Assembly: GCA_965248075.1 (NCBI GenBank)
Contig: CBDFIL010000001.1
Coordinates: 248,001 to 312,000, forward strand
Direction of reading: 5' to 3'
From: VXNE01 sp965248075
Lineage (GTDB): Bacteria; Pseudomonadota; Gammaproteobacteria; Pseudomonadales; Azotimanducaceae
DNA length: 64,000 bases
Below, one piece after another: positions 17,848 to 25,995 of the stretch. The first letter of the stretch is position 1. Every line of letters begins with the position of its first letter. The notes beneath the pieces were generated by a model. It was not told the DNA's origin. It did no database searches and saw only the letters and a program-made list of their open reading frames with translations. A program made the position numbers and the translations under genes.

Positions 17848-18242
17848 TCCCCAAGCTGTGGCGCGGTCAATACGGTCTGGCGGCAACCTACTGGCTGTTC
17901 GGCGTGCTGGGCGGCATGCTGGTGAACGTCGTTTCGATCGCCTCCACCATCGCGTTGACGTTCGCGTTGGGGGTTGTTGTGCCCCCGTTGGCGATCGACG
18001 CGGGCAGTATCGCGGTCGGGTCGGCGTTCATGACGTGGGGGCTGGCGGTGATGGTGGTTCTCTGGCTCAACGTCGGGTACGCCGTGGTCGTGAGCGTCGG
18101 TGTCGTGCGGGCGGCGGGAGCCTATTCCGGTTCTCGCCTGTGGGCCTGGCTCGCGACACTGGCTATCGCGGTCTATTGGCTGTGGCTGGTGACGACTCTG
18201 GCATCCACGTTCATCGCTTTCCGTGGTGCCCTGGCAAGCTGA
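17844..18242 (+). CDS. Small membrane protein, LWRGQYGLA family (paralogue 1)
   Basis: I do not recognise a named family. The 132-aa protein starts with IPKLWRGQYGLAATYWLFG and has about three to four hydrophobic segments, ending in a TM stretch rich in Trp, Leu and Ala. The start ATG overlaps the upstream stop (ATGA). A second copy of the same architecture follows at 18300, sharing WRGQYGLA, the WLFGVLG segment and VVVSVGVVRAA/IVVSVGIVRAA. It is probably an inner-membrane protein. No catalytic motif is visible. Confidence 0.75.
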   Translation: MIPKLWRGQYGLAATYWLFGVLGGMLVNVVSIASTIALTFALGVVVPPLAIDAGSIAVGSAFMTWGLAVMVVLWLNVGYAVVVSVGVVRAAGAYSGSRLWAWLATLAIAVYWLWLVTTLASTFIAFRGALAS

Positions 18243-18299
18243 CATCGCGTCCGCCGGAGCAGGCATCCCGCCCCGGTTTCAGTCTGCGGCGCTCATGGC

Positions 18300-18647
18300 A
18301 TGAGCGCCGCGCGGTCGCAAACCGTGGTCGCCAGGCTGTGGCGTGGTCAGTACGGCCTCGCGAATACCTGGTGGCTGTTCGGGGTGCTCGGCACCGCGCT
18401 CCTGAACCTCGTCTCCGGACCGTTGAACGCGGCGGTCGCGGCAACGCCCATGGAGGGGATCGAGGGCATCGCCCTGGGGGTCGCCGCGTTGCTCGTGGGC
18501 GCGTTCGGCATCGCCTACGGCATCGTCGTGAGCGTCGGCATCGTGCGGGCCGCCAAGGCGTACGGCGGCAACCGTCTCTGGCCCCGGCTCGCCATCACGG
18601 CCACCGGGGCAGCCTGGCTGGGGGCGGTAACGTTCGTCGTTCTGTAG
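18300..18647 (+). CDS. Small membrane protein, LWRGQYGLA family (paralogue 2)
   Basis: 115 aa, clearly homologous to the preceding protein: ARLWRGQYGLANTWWLFGVLG at the N-terminus and GIVVSVGIVRAAKAYGGNRLW near the C-terminus (compare GVVRAAGAYSGSRLW). Three hydrophobic segments are predicted. The two genes are tandem duplicates separated by 57 bases. The TAG stop at 18645 coincides with the first bases of a short family B repeat. The function is unknown. Confidence 0.75.
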   Translation: MSAARSQTVVARLWRGQYGLANTWWLFGVLGTALLNLVSGPLNAAVAATPMEGIEGIALGVAALLVGAFGIAYGIVVSVGIVRAAKAYGGNRLWPRLAITATGAAWLGAVTFVVL

Positions 18648-18672
18648 GGCCCGCCCCAAGGGCGTCCCCTAC
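18645..18672. repeat. Short degenerate family B repeat
   Basis: A 28-base minimal element starting TAGGGCCCGCCCC and ending GGGCGTCCCCTA, retaining the terminal TAGGG/CCCTA inverted ends and one imperfect hairpin. Its first three bases are the stop codon of the upstream membrane-protein gene. Confidence 0.6.
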
Positions 18673-18698
18673 ACCTCACGGCTCGCGCAACTTGACTG

Positions 18699-19685
18699 CT
18701 AGAAGACCGCCAGCGGATTGAGCGGCGAGCCCGTCCCGCCCCGGACGCGCAGCGGCGCACCGACGAACAGGAACTCCCAACGATCCCGCTTGGCCGCCTC
18801 CGCGGCGACCGCATCGAGATCGAGGTTGTCGAGGATCAGCATGCCGAGGCCCGCCAGCACGAGCTGATGCAGTGGATTCACCAGTCCCTCCACGTTCCCC
18901 GGCATGACGTCGCTCACGCCGTCGCAGCCAATCACGGCGACATCGCGCTCGCGCAGCCACTTCGCGAGCGAGGCGTGCGACCCGGCGGCTGCCTCCACGA
19001 AGTTCCACTGGCCCTTCTGCCGGACCCGTTCCCAGCGCCCGGTACGCACGAGCAGCACGTCGCCGCTGCCGATCTTGATGCCGGTCCGTTCCTCCCAGGC
19101 CTCGAAGTCCTCCGGCATGATCGCCGTGCCGGGCTCGAGGAAATCCACGCCCATGAACCAGGCCATATCCACCAGCACGCCACGGGTGAGGATGCCGTTC
19201 TTGGCGTTGTGGATGCCGAGGGTGTCGACACCGTCCACCAGGCCCTCGAAAGGCAATCCGTTGTAGAAGTGTCCGCCGTGGGCGAAGTGTGGCAGCCCGT
19301 CGACGTGCGAGTGCGCGAACCCGTGATAGGAGACCCGGTACTCGTCACCCGCCACCTGGTGGTTGCCGAAGGTCGACGTCTCCCGGTCGTGGAAGAACGG
19401 GTTCGGGTTCTGATCGTCCGCCACCGTGTTGAGGTCGAGGGCCATCGAGACCGATACGCCTTCCTGCACGAGGCGCACCGCGGCCAGGCGCTTCTCCGGC
19501 GTGATGAGGTTGAGCGTGCCGAGTTCGTCGTCGTCGCCCCACCGTCCCCAGTTCGAGATCTCCTCGAACCATTGCTGGTACTCGGCCGCGTCCACGGCCG
19601 GCGCCTTCGCCTCCATGGCCAAGGCGGATCCGGCAATGAGAGCCGTCGCGCCGACGGCGGCGCCAAGGTGCGCAAGCAGTTTCAT
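18699..19685 (-). CDS. Cyclase family protein (metal-dependent, kynurenine formamidase-like), exported
   Basis: The 328-aa product belongs to the cyclase/kynurenine formamidase-like hydrolases. The metal-binding motif is seen as H-G-F-A-H-S-H-V-D-G-L-P-H at residues 121-133, with further family segments GVLVDMAWFMG, LVRTGRW and AVIGCDGVSDV. A signal peptide (AVGATALIAGSALA, cleavage near 23) points to the periplasm. The short region NWGRWGDDDELGTLN is common in proteobacterial members of this group. It stands alone, divergent from nothing obvious. Substrates in the family include amides and lactones. The one used here is not known. Confidence 0.88.
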   Translation of the reverse strand: MKLLAHLGAAVGATALIAGSALAMEAKAPAVDAAEYQQWFEEISNWGRWGDDDELGTLNLITPEKRLAAVRLVQEGVSVSMALDLNTVADDQNPNPFFHDRETSTFGNHQVAGDEYRVSYHGFAHSHVDGLPHFAHGGHFYNGLPFEGLVDGVDTLGIHNAKNGILTRGVLVDMAWFMGVDFLEPGTAIMPEDFEAWEERTGIKIGSGDVLLVRTGRWERVRQKGQWNFVEAAAGSHASLAKWLRERDVAVIGCDGVSDVMPGNVEGLVNPLHQLVLAGLGMLILDNLDLDAVAAEAAKRDRWEFLFVGAPLRVRGGTGSPLNPLAVF

Positions 19686-19768
19686 CTTCCCTCCCGATGC
19701 GTGCTGGAACGGTTTGCGGCCAGCCTACCCCGGATTCGGCGCCGCGACCACGCAGCGTCAGGGGAGCG

Positions 19769-21289
19769 TCAGGGGTGATGCGGTGCGTCCCGCCAGAAGG
19801 GCTTGCGCGCCACGAATTCCCGCCACGCCCGCGCGAGGTCGGCTTCCATCCCCTGGAGCCGGTCGCGGCCCCACGCCTCGACGACATCGGCGGCGAACCG
19901 CGCCCCCACGTCCGAGCCGGCCAGGGCGTCGGCCGTGCGGCCCGCCGTCCAGGCGTCGTTCGCGGCGCCCAGCGCACGCTGCAGCCGTGCGAGGCGCTTC
20001 CGATATCGTCGCGTCTTCGCGCCTGAATAGAGGCCGTGCAGGCTGTCGCAGCCATAGCCGAAACGCTTCAGCAGCACGCGCAGGTCGTGCCGCTCGGTCA
20101 TCGACCGGCGCGCAAAGTCCTCGCCGGTGTCGACGAAGCGGCGATAGCCGCGGTCCAGCATTCGTGGCGCCGCATCGCCCAGCGGTGCGTCCGCCTCTCG
20201 CGCGAGCGTCGCGGGCTCGGCCTCGGCGCCGAGCAGGTCGAGCAACAGGCGGTTGAAGCGCGGCTCGCCGAGGAGCCGGGCGACCGACCGATAGGCTTCG
20301 TCACGCCGTATTCTGCCGATGTCGTCGAGATGCCCGAGGCCGCTCGAGCCCACGGACTTCCGCACCGCCGGCAGCGACTCCTCGAGGAATACGTCCAGGT
20401 CCCGCGCGGGCCCGAGCTGCCCGAAGGCCCAACGCGCATCCTTCCTGACACCGACCGCCGCCGGCGCCAGGCGACCCCTGAAGAGGTACAGGGCGGAACG
20501 GAACCGGCGCAATGCCACGCGCATCTGGTGGACGCGTTCCGGCCCGCCGCCGAAGGGCGCGTCCAGGTTGCCGAGGAGGTGCGCCGCAGTAGCCGCGGCC
20601 ACCCGGCCGAGGGCCGTCGACACGGTGTCGGAAGCCGAGAGTCTCGGCACGCGCGCCGTTACGACCGGCGGGTCCCCGGTCAGCAGCGCCACGCCCCGTG
20701 CGGCTTTCGAACGCGTCCGAACGGCGAGATGGCGCTCCTCGACCGTCGCTCGCGCCGCGGCGAGCAGATCCGATACCGGTCCGCTTAGCAGCTCGAACTC
20801 GAGCTCGGCCACCGGCAGCTCGCGATCCCCCGCAACCACCCGCCCGGTGTCGAGGGAGACGTCCACCACCGCGCCGCCCGTGTGCAACTCGGCGCTGTGG
20901 CGCTCGATGTCGGTGACGAAACGGGGGCCCATCCCACGCGTGTCGATGCCACCCATCGCGGACTGCCTGACGTCGTCCGGCAGGAGCGCGATCCGCGGCT
21001 CCGGGCTCGACAGGCGGGCGCTCCACTCGCCCCGCTCGAGGCCGGCGCCACGTTCTTCCTTGAGCGTCATCTGCGGTCCGCCGTCCGCGGCGCTCTCGCG
21101 CACGCGGAGCGTATACCCGCGTCGCCAGAGCGCGCCGTCCGGGGTGTCGTAGTAGGTACTGCGCAGGGCCCGGATGCACACGGCGTCGCCGGCCAGACCC
21201 GCGAAGGCTGCGGACAACGCGCGCCGGTCCCCGGCCAGCTTCAGCTCGGTCTCGGTGGCGGGAATGCGGTGGCTCGGCAGTACGCGCAT
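19769..21289 (-). CDS. CYTH-CHAD domain protein (triphosphatase / polyphosphate-binding)
   Basis: About 506 aa. The N-terminal CYTH domain carries the E-x-E-x-K signature (ETELK, residues 13-17) typical of triphosphate tunnel enzymes such as YgiF, followed by strands ending near residue 200. The C-terminal half is a CHAD domain of helices with conserved basic residues, for example VHQMRVALRRFRSALYLF and DLRVLLKRFGYGCDSL, which bind polyphosphate. The start is uncertain: 21289 was chosen because it gives the usual distance to ExExK, while 21325 and a TTG at 21364 are also in frame. A palindromic site lies just upstream. Confidence 0.88.
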   Translation of the reverse strand: MRVLPSHRIPATETELKLAGDRRALSAAFAGLAGDAVCIRALRSTYYDTPDGALWRRGYTLRVRESAADGGPQMTLKEERGAGLERGEWSARLSSPEPRIALLPDDVRQSAMGGIDTRGMGPRFVTDIERHSAELHTGGAVVDVSLDTGRVVAGDRELPVAELEFELLSGPVSDLLAAARATVEERHLAVRTRSKAARGVALLTGDPPVVTARVPRLSASDTVSTALGRVAAATAAHLLGNLDAPFGGGPERVHQMRVALRRFRSALYLFRGRLAPAAVGVRKDARWAFGQLGPARDLDVFLEESLPAVRKSVGSSGLGHLDDIGRIRRDEAYRSVARLLGEPRFNRLLLDLLGAEAEPATLAREADAPLGDAAPRMLDRGYRRFVDTGEDFARRSMTERHDLRVLLKRFGYGCDSLHGLYSGAKTRRYRKRLARLQRALGAANDAWTAGRTADALAGSDVGARFAADVVEAWGRDRLQGMEADLARAWREFVARKPFWRDAPHHP

Positions 21290-21344
21290 CGGGTCCGCGA
21301 AGAGGTGGCTGGCGAACCCAAACATAGGGGACGCGCCCGGGACC

Positions 21345-21368
21345 GTCAACGCGTTGACAGTCAACGCG
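21345..21368. promoter_or_regulatory. Overlapping palindromes, candidate operator
   Basis: GTCAACGCGTTGAC (21345-21358) is a perfect 14-base palindrome. It overlaps the 19-base inverted repeat CGCGTTGAC A GTCAACGCG (21350-21368). Together they make a direct repeat of GTCAACGCG. The site lies between the divergent CYTH-CHAD and ABM-like genes, the right place for a shared regulator. Confidence 0.5.
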
Positions 21369-21436
21369 GCGAGCTTGACCGGTCGATCGATTCAATGGAC
21401 CCTCTGCGCTCACCCCCATCTCTCCCGGAGACCGCC

Positions 21437-22147
21437 ATGTCCGACGCGTCCACGACCGCCATCGTCGAGTTCCAGATCCGACCCGAGAACGTCACCATGG
21501 ACGGCTGGATCGACATCTGGGACAAGCGCGCCCGCGATGCCTGGGAAGGCGAGCCGGAGACCTCGGCCTATGCCGCCGCCGTGAACCTCGAGGACGAGCG
21601 CAACGTCCTCGTGTTCGAACGCTACACACGCGGCGCGAGCAGCATCAAGAAGCACCAGGAGCGGCCTGCCCACGCCGAACTGCAGCGGACGATGAGCGAG
21701 CGCAAGGTGACCAAGCGCATGGTGATGAGCGCGCTGTTCGAGGACATCCCCGACTACGGCTGGTGGGCGCGGGCAGAGGCCGACGGCGGCGAGGGCGCGG
21801 CAGGAGCCATCGTCACCCTCCTCGGCATGCATTTTTCGGACGAGGCGATGCGGGCCGCGTTCATCGAGCTCTCCGGCGGCCATGCGGACTACTGCTGGCG
21901 CGAGGAGCCGGAGACGCTGATCTACACCGGCGGCCTGGCGACGGCGGACGCCGCCCGCCAGTTCGATCTCAAGACCGGCGACCTGGTGTTCGTGATGGTC
22001 ACGACCGACATGGCAGCCACCGAGAAGCACGCCAACGATCCGAACCACCTCGCGCTCGGCGCGAAGTTTGCGGAACGGGGCGTCCAGATGGAGCAGGTCT
22101 TCCTGCGCAGCTACCGGGCGACCGGCAACGGGTATTTCTGGCGCTGA
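21437..22147 (+). CDS. ABM-like (dimeric alpha/beta barrel) protein, two domains
   Basis: The 236-aa protein has two halves that each resemble antibiotic biosynthesis monooxygenase-like domains. The first half has TTAIVEFQIRPENVTMDGWI, LEDERNVLVFERYTRGA and SIKKHQERPAHAEL. The second has VTLLGMHFSDEAMRAAF, DLVFVMVTTDMAATEKH and LALGAKFAERG. These folds are used by quinol monooxygenases and by several heme- or aldehyde-handling proteins. The sequence does not show which. The ATG at 21437 follows a CCGGAG ribosome site by eight bases. Confidence 0.65.
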   Translation: MSDASTTAIVEFQIRPENVTMDGWIDIWDKRARDAWEGEPETSAYAAAVNLEDERNVLVFERYTRGASSIKKHQERPAHAELQRTMSERKVTKRMVMSALFEDIPDYGWWARAEADGGEGAAGAIVTLLGMHFSDEAMRAAFIELSGGHADYCWREEPETLIYTGGLATADAARQFDLKTGDLVFVMVTTDMAATEKHANDPNHLALGAKFAERGVQMEQVFLRSYRATGNGYFWR

Positions 22148-22212
22148 CGCGGTCATGCCGGACGCTCCGGCAGCCGCCCGGCTGCCACGAGGTGGTGGCG
22201 ATGCACGAATAT

Positions 22213-22241
22213 ACGTATACTCCCGACAAGTACACGTATAC
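22213..22241 (+). promoter_or_regulatory. Candidate antitoxin operator (ACGTATAC repeat)
   Basis: ACGTATAC occurs at 22213-22220 and again at 22234-22241, exactly 21 bases (two helical turns) apart, 17 bases before the antitoxin ATG. The first copy is embedded in the palindrome ATACGTAT. The A+T-rich sequence contrasts with the surrounding DNA. Ribbon-helix-helix antitoxins usually bind such repeats and repress their own operon. Confidence 0.5.
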
Positions 22242-22257
22242 GCTCCTCGGATTCGGC

Positions 22258-22479
22258 ATGAAGAGAAAGCTCACCGTTACCGTCGATGCGGAGGTGCTCC
22301 CGTTGGCGAAGCGCTATGCACGCTCTCGCGGCGTGTCGCTGTCGTCGGTCGTCGAGCAGTCGCTGTGGGCGGCCGTCCGGGAAGACAGTCCATCGTTCTC
22401 GTCGCGATGGCGAGGTCGGTTCCTGCCCTCGGATCGCGATGACCCCCGCTATGCCGCCCTGGCGGAGAAGTACCTCTGA
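22258..22479 (+). CDS. Antitoxin, ribbon-helix-helix type (DUF6364-like)
   Basis: A 73-aa protein starting MKRKLTVTVDAEVLPLAKRY followed by RGVSLSSVVEQSL, the strand-helix-helix pattern of RHH DNA-binding antitoxins. The C-terminal tail RDDPRYAALAEKYL would contact and block the toxin. The ATG at 22258 was chosen over an upstream in-frame ATG at 22201 because the latter would place the operator repeats inside the gene. It overlaps the downstream PIN toxin by four bases. Confidence 0.8.
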   Translation: MKRKLTVTVDAEVLPLAKRYARSRGVSLSSVVEQSLWAAVREDSPSFSSRWRGRFLPSDRDDPRYAALAEKYL

Positions 22480-22883
22480 TCCTGATCGACACCGACGTAC
22501 TCGTCGATCTCGCGCTCGACAGACGCCCGCACTCCGGGCATGCCGCCGAAATTGTCGACCGGCTTGAGTACGGCGGCCCTCGCGCGTTCATCGCGTGGCA
22601 TACCGTCTCCAACTTCTACTACCTGGTAAGACACACGCTCGACGGATCCGGCGCGCGTGACTTCATCGTCGAACTCACACGGTTCATCGAAGTCGCCCAG
22701 ACCGGAACCGACGCGATCCGATACGCCGCGGGGCTACCCATGGCCGACTTCGAAGATGCCATGCAGGTGGCGGCGGCACGCGCGTGTGGCGCTCGGAACA
22801 TCGTCACCAGGAACGGCAGGGACTTCCAACGCTCGCCGATCCGGGCCATCAGTCCGGAGGAGGCACTCACGGAGCTGTTCTGA
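22476..22883 (+). CDS. PIN-domain toxin (VapC-like RNase) with apparent CTG start
   Basis: The frame reads ILIDTDVLVDLALDRRP at the N-terminus, then HTVSNFYYLVRH, MADFEDAMQVAAARACG and IVTRNGRDF, the standard PIN-domain acidic pattern (Asp near 5, Glu/Asp near 94-97, Asp near 115). It would be an Mg-dependent RNase neutralised by the preceding antitoxin. No ATG, GTG or TTG exists at the expected place. The codon giving the canonical four-base overlap with the antitoxin stop is CTG (CTGA at 22476-22479). Length is 135 aa from there. CTG initiation is rare, and a GTG-to-CTG mutation that weakens the toxin is the other reading. Confidence 0.75.
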   Translation: MILIDTDVLVDLALDRRPHSGHAAEIVDRLEYGGPRAFIAWHTVSNFYYLVRHTLDGSGARDFIVELTRFIEVAQTGTDAIRYAAGLPMADFEDAMQVAAARACGARNIVTRNGRDFQRSPIRAISPEEALTELF

Positions 22884-22888
22884 CGCGT

Positions 22889-22963
22889 GTAGGGGATGCC
22901 CTTGTGTGGCATCCCACTTTTGTTTCACCCACACCCCGGGCGACCACGAGGGTCGCCCCTACA
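22889..22963. repeat. Family B palindromic repeat (variant left stem)
   Basis: TAGGGGATGCC opens the element. The left hairpin has arms GGGATGCC and GGCATCCC around CTTGTGT, while the right hairpin is the usual GGGCGACC/GGTCGCCC. It fills the gap between the convergent PIN toxin and TonB-receptor fragment. Its right end provides the receptor's TAG stop. Confidence 0.85.
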
Positions 22964-23871
22964 GGCGTCGGCGGAGGCCCACCTCGATCATGCGGCCGAG
23001 GGGATTGTGGGCGAGGGGGTCGTAGTTGAGCTGCCGGTACACCCGGGGCGGATCGCGGTCCGTCGCGTTCCAGACCGTGGCGTCGAGCGTCCAGCGCTCG
23101 TCCGGCGACGTCCAGGCGATCGTGACGTCATGGGTGGCGTGGGCGTCGATCTCCGGTTCCGCGTCCAGGTCGTGGGCATACGCCGCCGTGTGATGGACCG
23201 TCCAGCGCACGTTCAGGTCGCCGGCGCGGACGTTCAAACCAGGCCCGCGCTTTCCAGTTGAGCACGGTCCTCGCCAAGGGCGTGTCGTAGTTCAGGCGGC
23301 CGATCGCATCGTACGCGGGCCCGAACTCCCAGCCGTCGATCTCCCACGCCAGCGTCCGCGTGCCGGCCACGCCGAAGGTCCACTCGCCCCACCCCATCGG
23401 CACGCTGTACTCCGCCGAGAGGTCGACACCCTGCGTGTCCACGTCCGGCCCGTTGACGACGCTGACCGAGATCGCCGAGATGTCCGAGACCGCGCTGCGT
23501 CCGCCGAAGTGGACGCGATCGAAGTAGGGCGAGTCCGTGTCGCATGACGGCTCCTCGCTCGGACACGCGAGGTCGAGCACGCGCACGTAGGGTTCCAGCA
23601 CCAGCGGCTTCTCGAAGGCGTAGCGCCAGTAATCCATGCGCACGTAGAGGCGATCCCCCGCCGTGAGCCAGTGCTCGTGGTCGAGGATCGCCCCGGCGTT
23701 GAAGGTCGATACCACCTCCGGGTCGAGATCAGGATTGCCGAGGGCGCGGATCGGCTTGAACGTGCCGATCCGGGCGATGAACTGGCGCGACGTCGTGGCG
23801 ATTCCTGCCTCGACCTGGTTGAGCGTCGGCGCCCGGAAAGCCGTCCCGGCCGAGAATCGCAGGGCCAATGT
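22959..23871 (-). pseudogene. TonB-dependent receptor, C-terminal fragment with a frameshift
   Basis: The fragment begins abruptly at LALRFSAGTAFRAPTLNQ, normally deep in the barrel of a TonB-dependent receptor, and runs through typical strands (DYWRYAFEKPLVLEPYV, VDLSAEYSVPMGWGEW) to the C-terminal GRMIEVGLRRRL. The plug domain and first half of the barrel are missing. A further +1 shift lies at the TTT near 23236: removing one T restores LNWKARAWLNVRAGDLNVRW. The 5' end is fused to a truncated DUF3604 gene. The fragment cannot form a working receptor. Confidence 0.8.
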
Positions 23872-24697
23872 CCGGGAACATCAGGCCCTTGGAGACGTTC
23901 GAGTTGTGGGGGATCGAGAGGAAACGGGCACCGGTGGCGGCACTGGTCTCTTCGAGCCGGGCCCAGAGGTCGTCGGGATACGGGCTCTCAGCGGCCGACA
24001 CCGGCTGGAAACTGCGCGCCTGCTCCGCTCCGGCATCGGTCAGCAACACCCGGTGCAGGTTCGCCCCGCCCGGCAGCGAAGTCCACTCCCAGCCGATGAG
24101 GCTCGTGAAGGCCCCCGGCTGGTAGTGTGCCTCCGCGGCGTCCACGATCTCGCCCCATGCCTCGCGCAGCACTCCCGGCGCCGGAGGAGGAAGCGCCCCG
24201 CCCGGGCGGTCTCCCCAACTGCGCGCCACTTCCCGCGGATCCGCGCCGCGCGGAAGGATGTCCCGGAACGCCGCCGGCCCCCGCCCGTCGTCGATCACGC
24301 CACGCAGCTGCCGGGTCGCGTACCAGTTGCGGATCGAGTCGAAGATACTCACATCCTCTTGCGGCAGCCCGTCGACGTAGATGCTCCGCATCCCGCCGAT
24401 GTACTCCGCGTGATCGGACACCACCAGGAAATCCAGCGGCTGCTCGAGCCGCATCCACGCCCGGTGGTACGGGTGCATCACCGGGATACCCTTCGCGAAC
24501 CGGTAGGCGTAGTCCGGGTCCACGGTCAGGTTGTTGTTGAAGAACGCGTCGAAGGAATAGGACGTGTGCAAGTGCGTGTCGCCCCAGAGCAGCTTCGTCT
24601 CGGCAGCAACACCCGGCGATGGCACGGCGAGCGCCGTCGCGACCGCGGCCGCAGAGACCATGGATCGAATCGTTGCGGACACATGCGTGGACGACAT
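23872..24697 (-). pseudogene. DUF3604 family protein, N-terminal fragment
   Basis: From the ATG at 24697: a signal peptide (SAAAVATALAVPSPGVAA), then LLWGDTHLHTSYSFDAFFNN, FLVVSDHAEYIGG, GWEWTSLPGGANLHR and SIPHNSNVSKGLMFPD. These are the first half of DUF3604 proteins, PHP-like putative metal-dependent hydrolases normally over 600 aa. After about 275 residues the sequence switches to TonB-receptor DNA in another frame. The hybrid frame stops at 23729. A deletion removed the 3' half of this gene and the 5' half of the receptor. Metal-binding residues are retained, but the domain is incomplete. Confidence 0.78.
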
Positions 24698-24785
24698 CCA
24701 GGCGCACTCCCTGACCTGATTGGGCCACAAGGTAGCAGACAAGCACGCAAGGCCGCCAAGCGGTGGCCGACAGCCGCGACGCTCG

Positions 24786-24836
24786 CCACCAAAGCCGTCG
24801 CCTGGGGCGCCGCCTTTGGCCCCAGCCCAGAGCCGG
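24786..24836. repeat. Family D repeat, copy 1
   Basis: GCCACCAAAGCCGTCGCCTG followed by GGGCGCCGCCTTTGGCCCC and a CCCAGAGCCGG tail. A diverged copy lies at 40203. A G-rich/C-rich hairpin can form. It sits in the gap between the SDR and DUF3604 genes. Confidence 0.6.
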
Positions 24837-24844
24837 ACACCCTG

Positions 24845-25612
24845 CTAGAGGGCGTGCGTGACGCCTCCGTCGACGGCCAGCGTGATCCCGAGGAGGTAGT
24901 CCCCGGCACGGGACGCCATGTACACGACCGTCCCGGCGATGTCCTCCGGCCGGCCCACGCGGCCGGCCGGCACGAACGCCTCGATCCGTTCGGGCTCATC
25001 CCGTGCGATGACGTTCATGTCGCTCACGAACGCCCCCGGCGCGATGGCGTTGACGTGGATGTGTTCCGGGGCCAGCCGCTTGGCCAGGCGGCGCGTCAGG
25101 TGGTTGAGCCCAGCCTTGCTCGCGCCGTACGAGTAGGACTCGTCGTCAGGAACGTAGAGGCTGTCGATGGACGAGATGTTGATGACCTTCGCCGGCCGTT
25201 CCCGGCTCGCCGCGGCCCGCAGCAGCGGCGCGAGCTGCTGCGTCAGGAAGAAGGGGCCCTTCAGGTTGACGTTGAAGGCCTTGTCCCAGCCCTTCTCCGG
25301 AAACTCGTCGAACGTCGCTCCCCATCCGGTTCCCGCGTTGTTCACGAGGATGTCGAGCCCGGTCTCGCGTGCCTTCACCGCCTCGGCAAGCGCACGCACG
25401 CCGTCGAGGGTCGAGATGTCGTTGGGGATGGCGATGCACTCGCCGAACTCGCAGAGCTCGGACGCTGTCTGCTCGCAGACGTCCGCGTGTCTCGCCGTGA
25501 TGTAGGTGCGCACGCCGCGGCGCACGAGTTCCTCGGCGATCATCCGCCCGACACCCTTGCTGCCGCCCGTGACGACCGCGACACGGCCGTCGAGATCGAA
25601 CATGTCACTCAT
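24845..25612 (-). CDS. SDR family oxidoreductase
   Basis: A classical short-chain dehydrogenase of 255 aa. The cofactor motif TGGSKGVG is at residues 15-22, NNAG at 91-94, the catalytic Ser in VINISSID near 147 and Y-G-A-S-K at 162-166. The C-terminal AVDGGVTHAL is usual. NAD(P)-dependent oxidation or reduction of a hydroxyl/keto group is expected. The substrate is unknown. The sequence resembles the RhlG/3-oxoacyl-ACP reductase-like branch (RMIAEELVRRGVRTYITARH). It is the first gene on its strand before the DUF3604 fragment. Confidence 0.93.
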   Translation of the reverse strand: MSDMFDLDGRVAVVTGGSKGVGRMIAEELVRRGVRTYITARHADVCEQTASELCEFGECIAIPNDISTLDGVRALAEAVKARETGLDILVNNAGTGWGATFDEFPEKGWDKAFNVNLKGPFFLTQQLAPLLRAAASRERPAKVINISSIDSLYVPDDESYSYGASKAGLNHLTRRLAKRLAPEHIHVNAIAPGAFVSDMNVIARDEPERIEAFVPAGRVGRPEDIAGTVVYMASRAGDYLLGITLAVDGGVTHAL

Positions 25613-25691
25613 GGGGAAGGCCTCTTTTCGAGCGCGGCGATGCTACACCTCACCGTCCGAACGCCACAACGAAGATCCCGCGAAGACCGGC

Positions 25692-25766
25692 GTAGGGGAC
25701 GGGCTTGTCCCGTCCTGAGTTCATGCACGGCCCCGGAGACGGGCGACCACAAGGGTCGCCCCTTAC
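25692..25766. repeat. Family B palindromic repeat
   Basis: TAGGGGACGGGCTTGTCCC at the left and GGGCGACCACAAGGGTCGCC at the right, ending CCCCTTA (one inserted T). The 383-base stretch 25613-25995 between SDR and acyl-CoA ligase contains this copy and a half copy at 25931, and no gene that I can see. Confidence 0.85.
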
Positions 25767-25930
25767 ATGGAACATCACGTAAGCCATTGATTTAACTGGG
25801 CCACGAAAAGCGCCTCTACGAGCCGCTGGCGCGCGTCGCCCCACCCATGTTCCTTGCATGTCTGCGCGGTGGACCCACCGTGGAAAGCTACAATGTCCGT
25901 CTTGATTTCGTGCACGGTGCCGGCGCGGGC

Positions 25931-25958
25931 TGTAGGGGACGGGCTTGTCCCGTCCCGT
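25931..25958. repeat. Family B half element (left hairpin only)
   Basis: GTAGGGGACGGGCTTGTCCC and CGTCCCG are present, but no right half follows before the acyl-CoA ligase stop at 25996. Confidence 0.75.
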
Positions 25959-25995
25959 GGTCCAGGCTTGCACGGTCAGGCCACAGTGGACGCGC

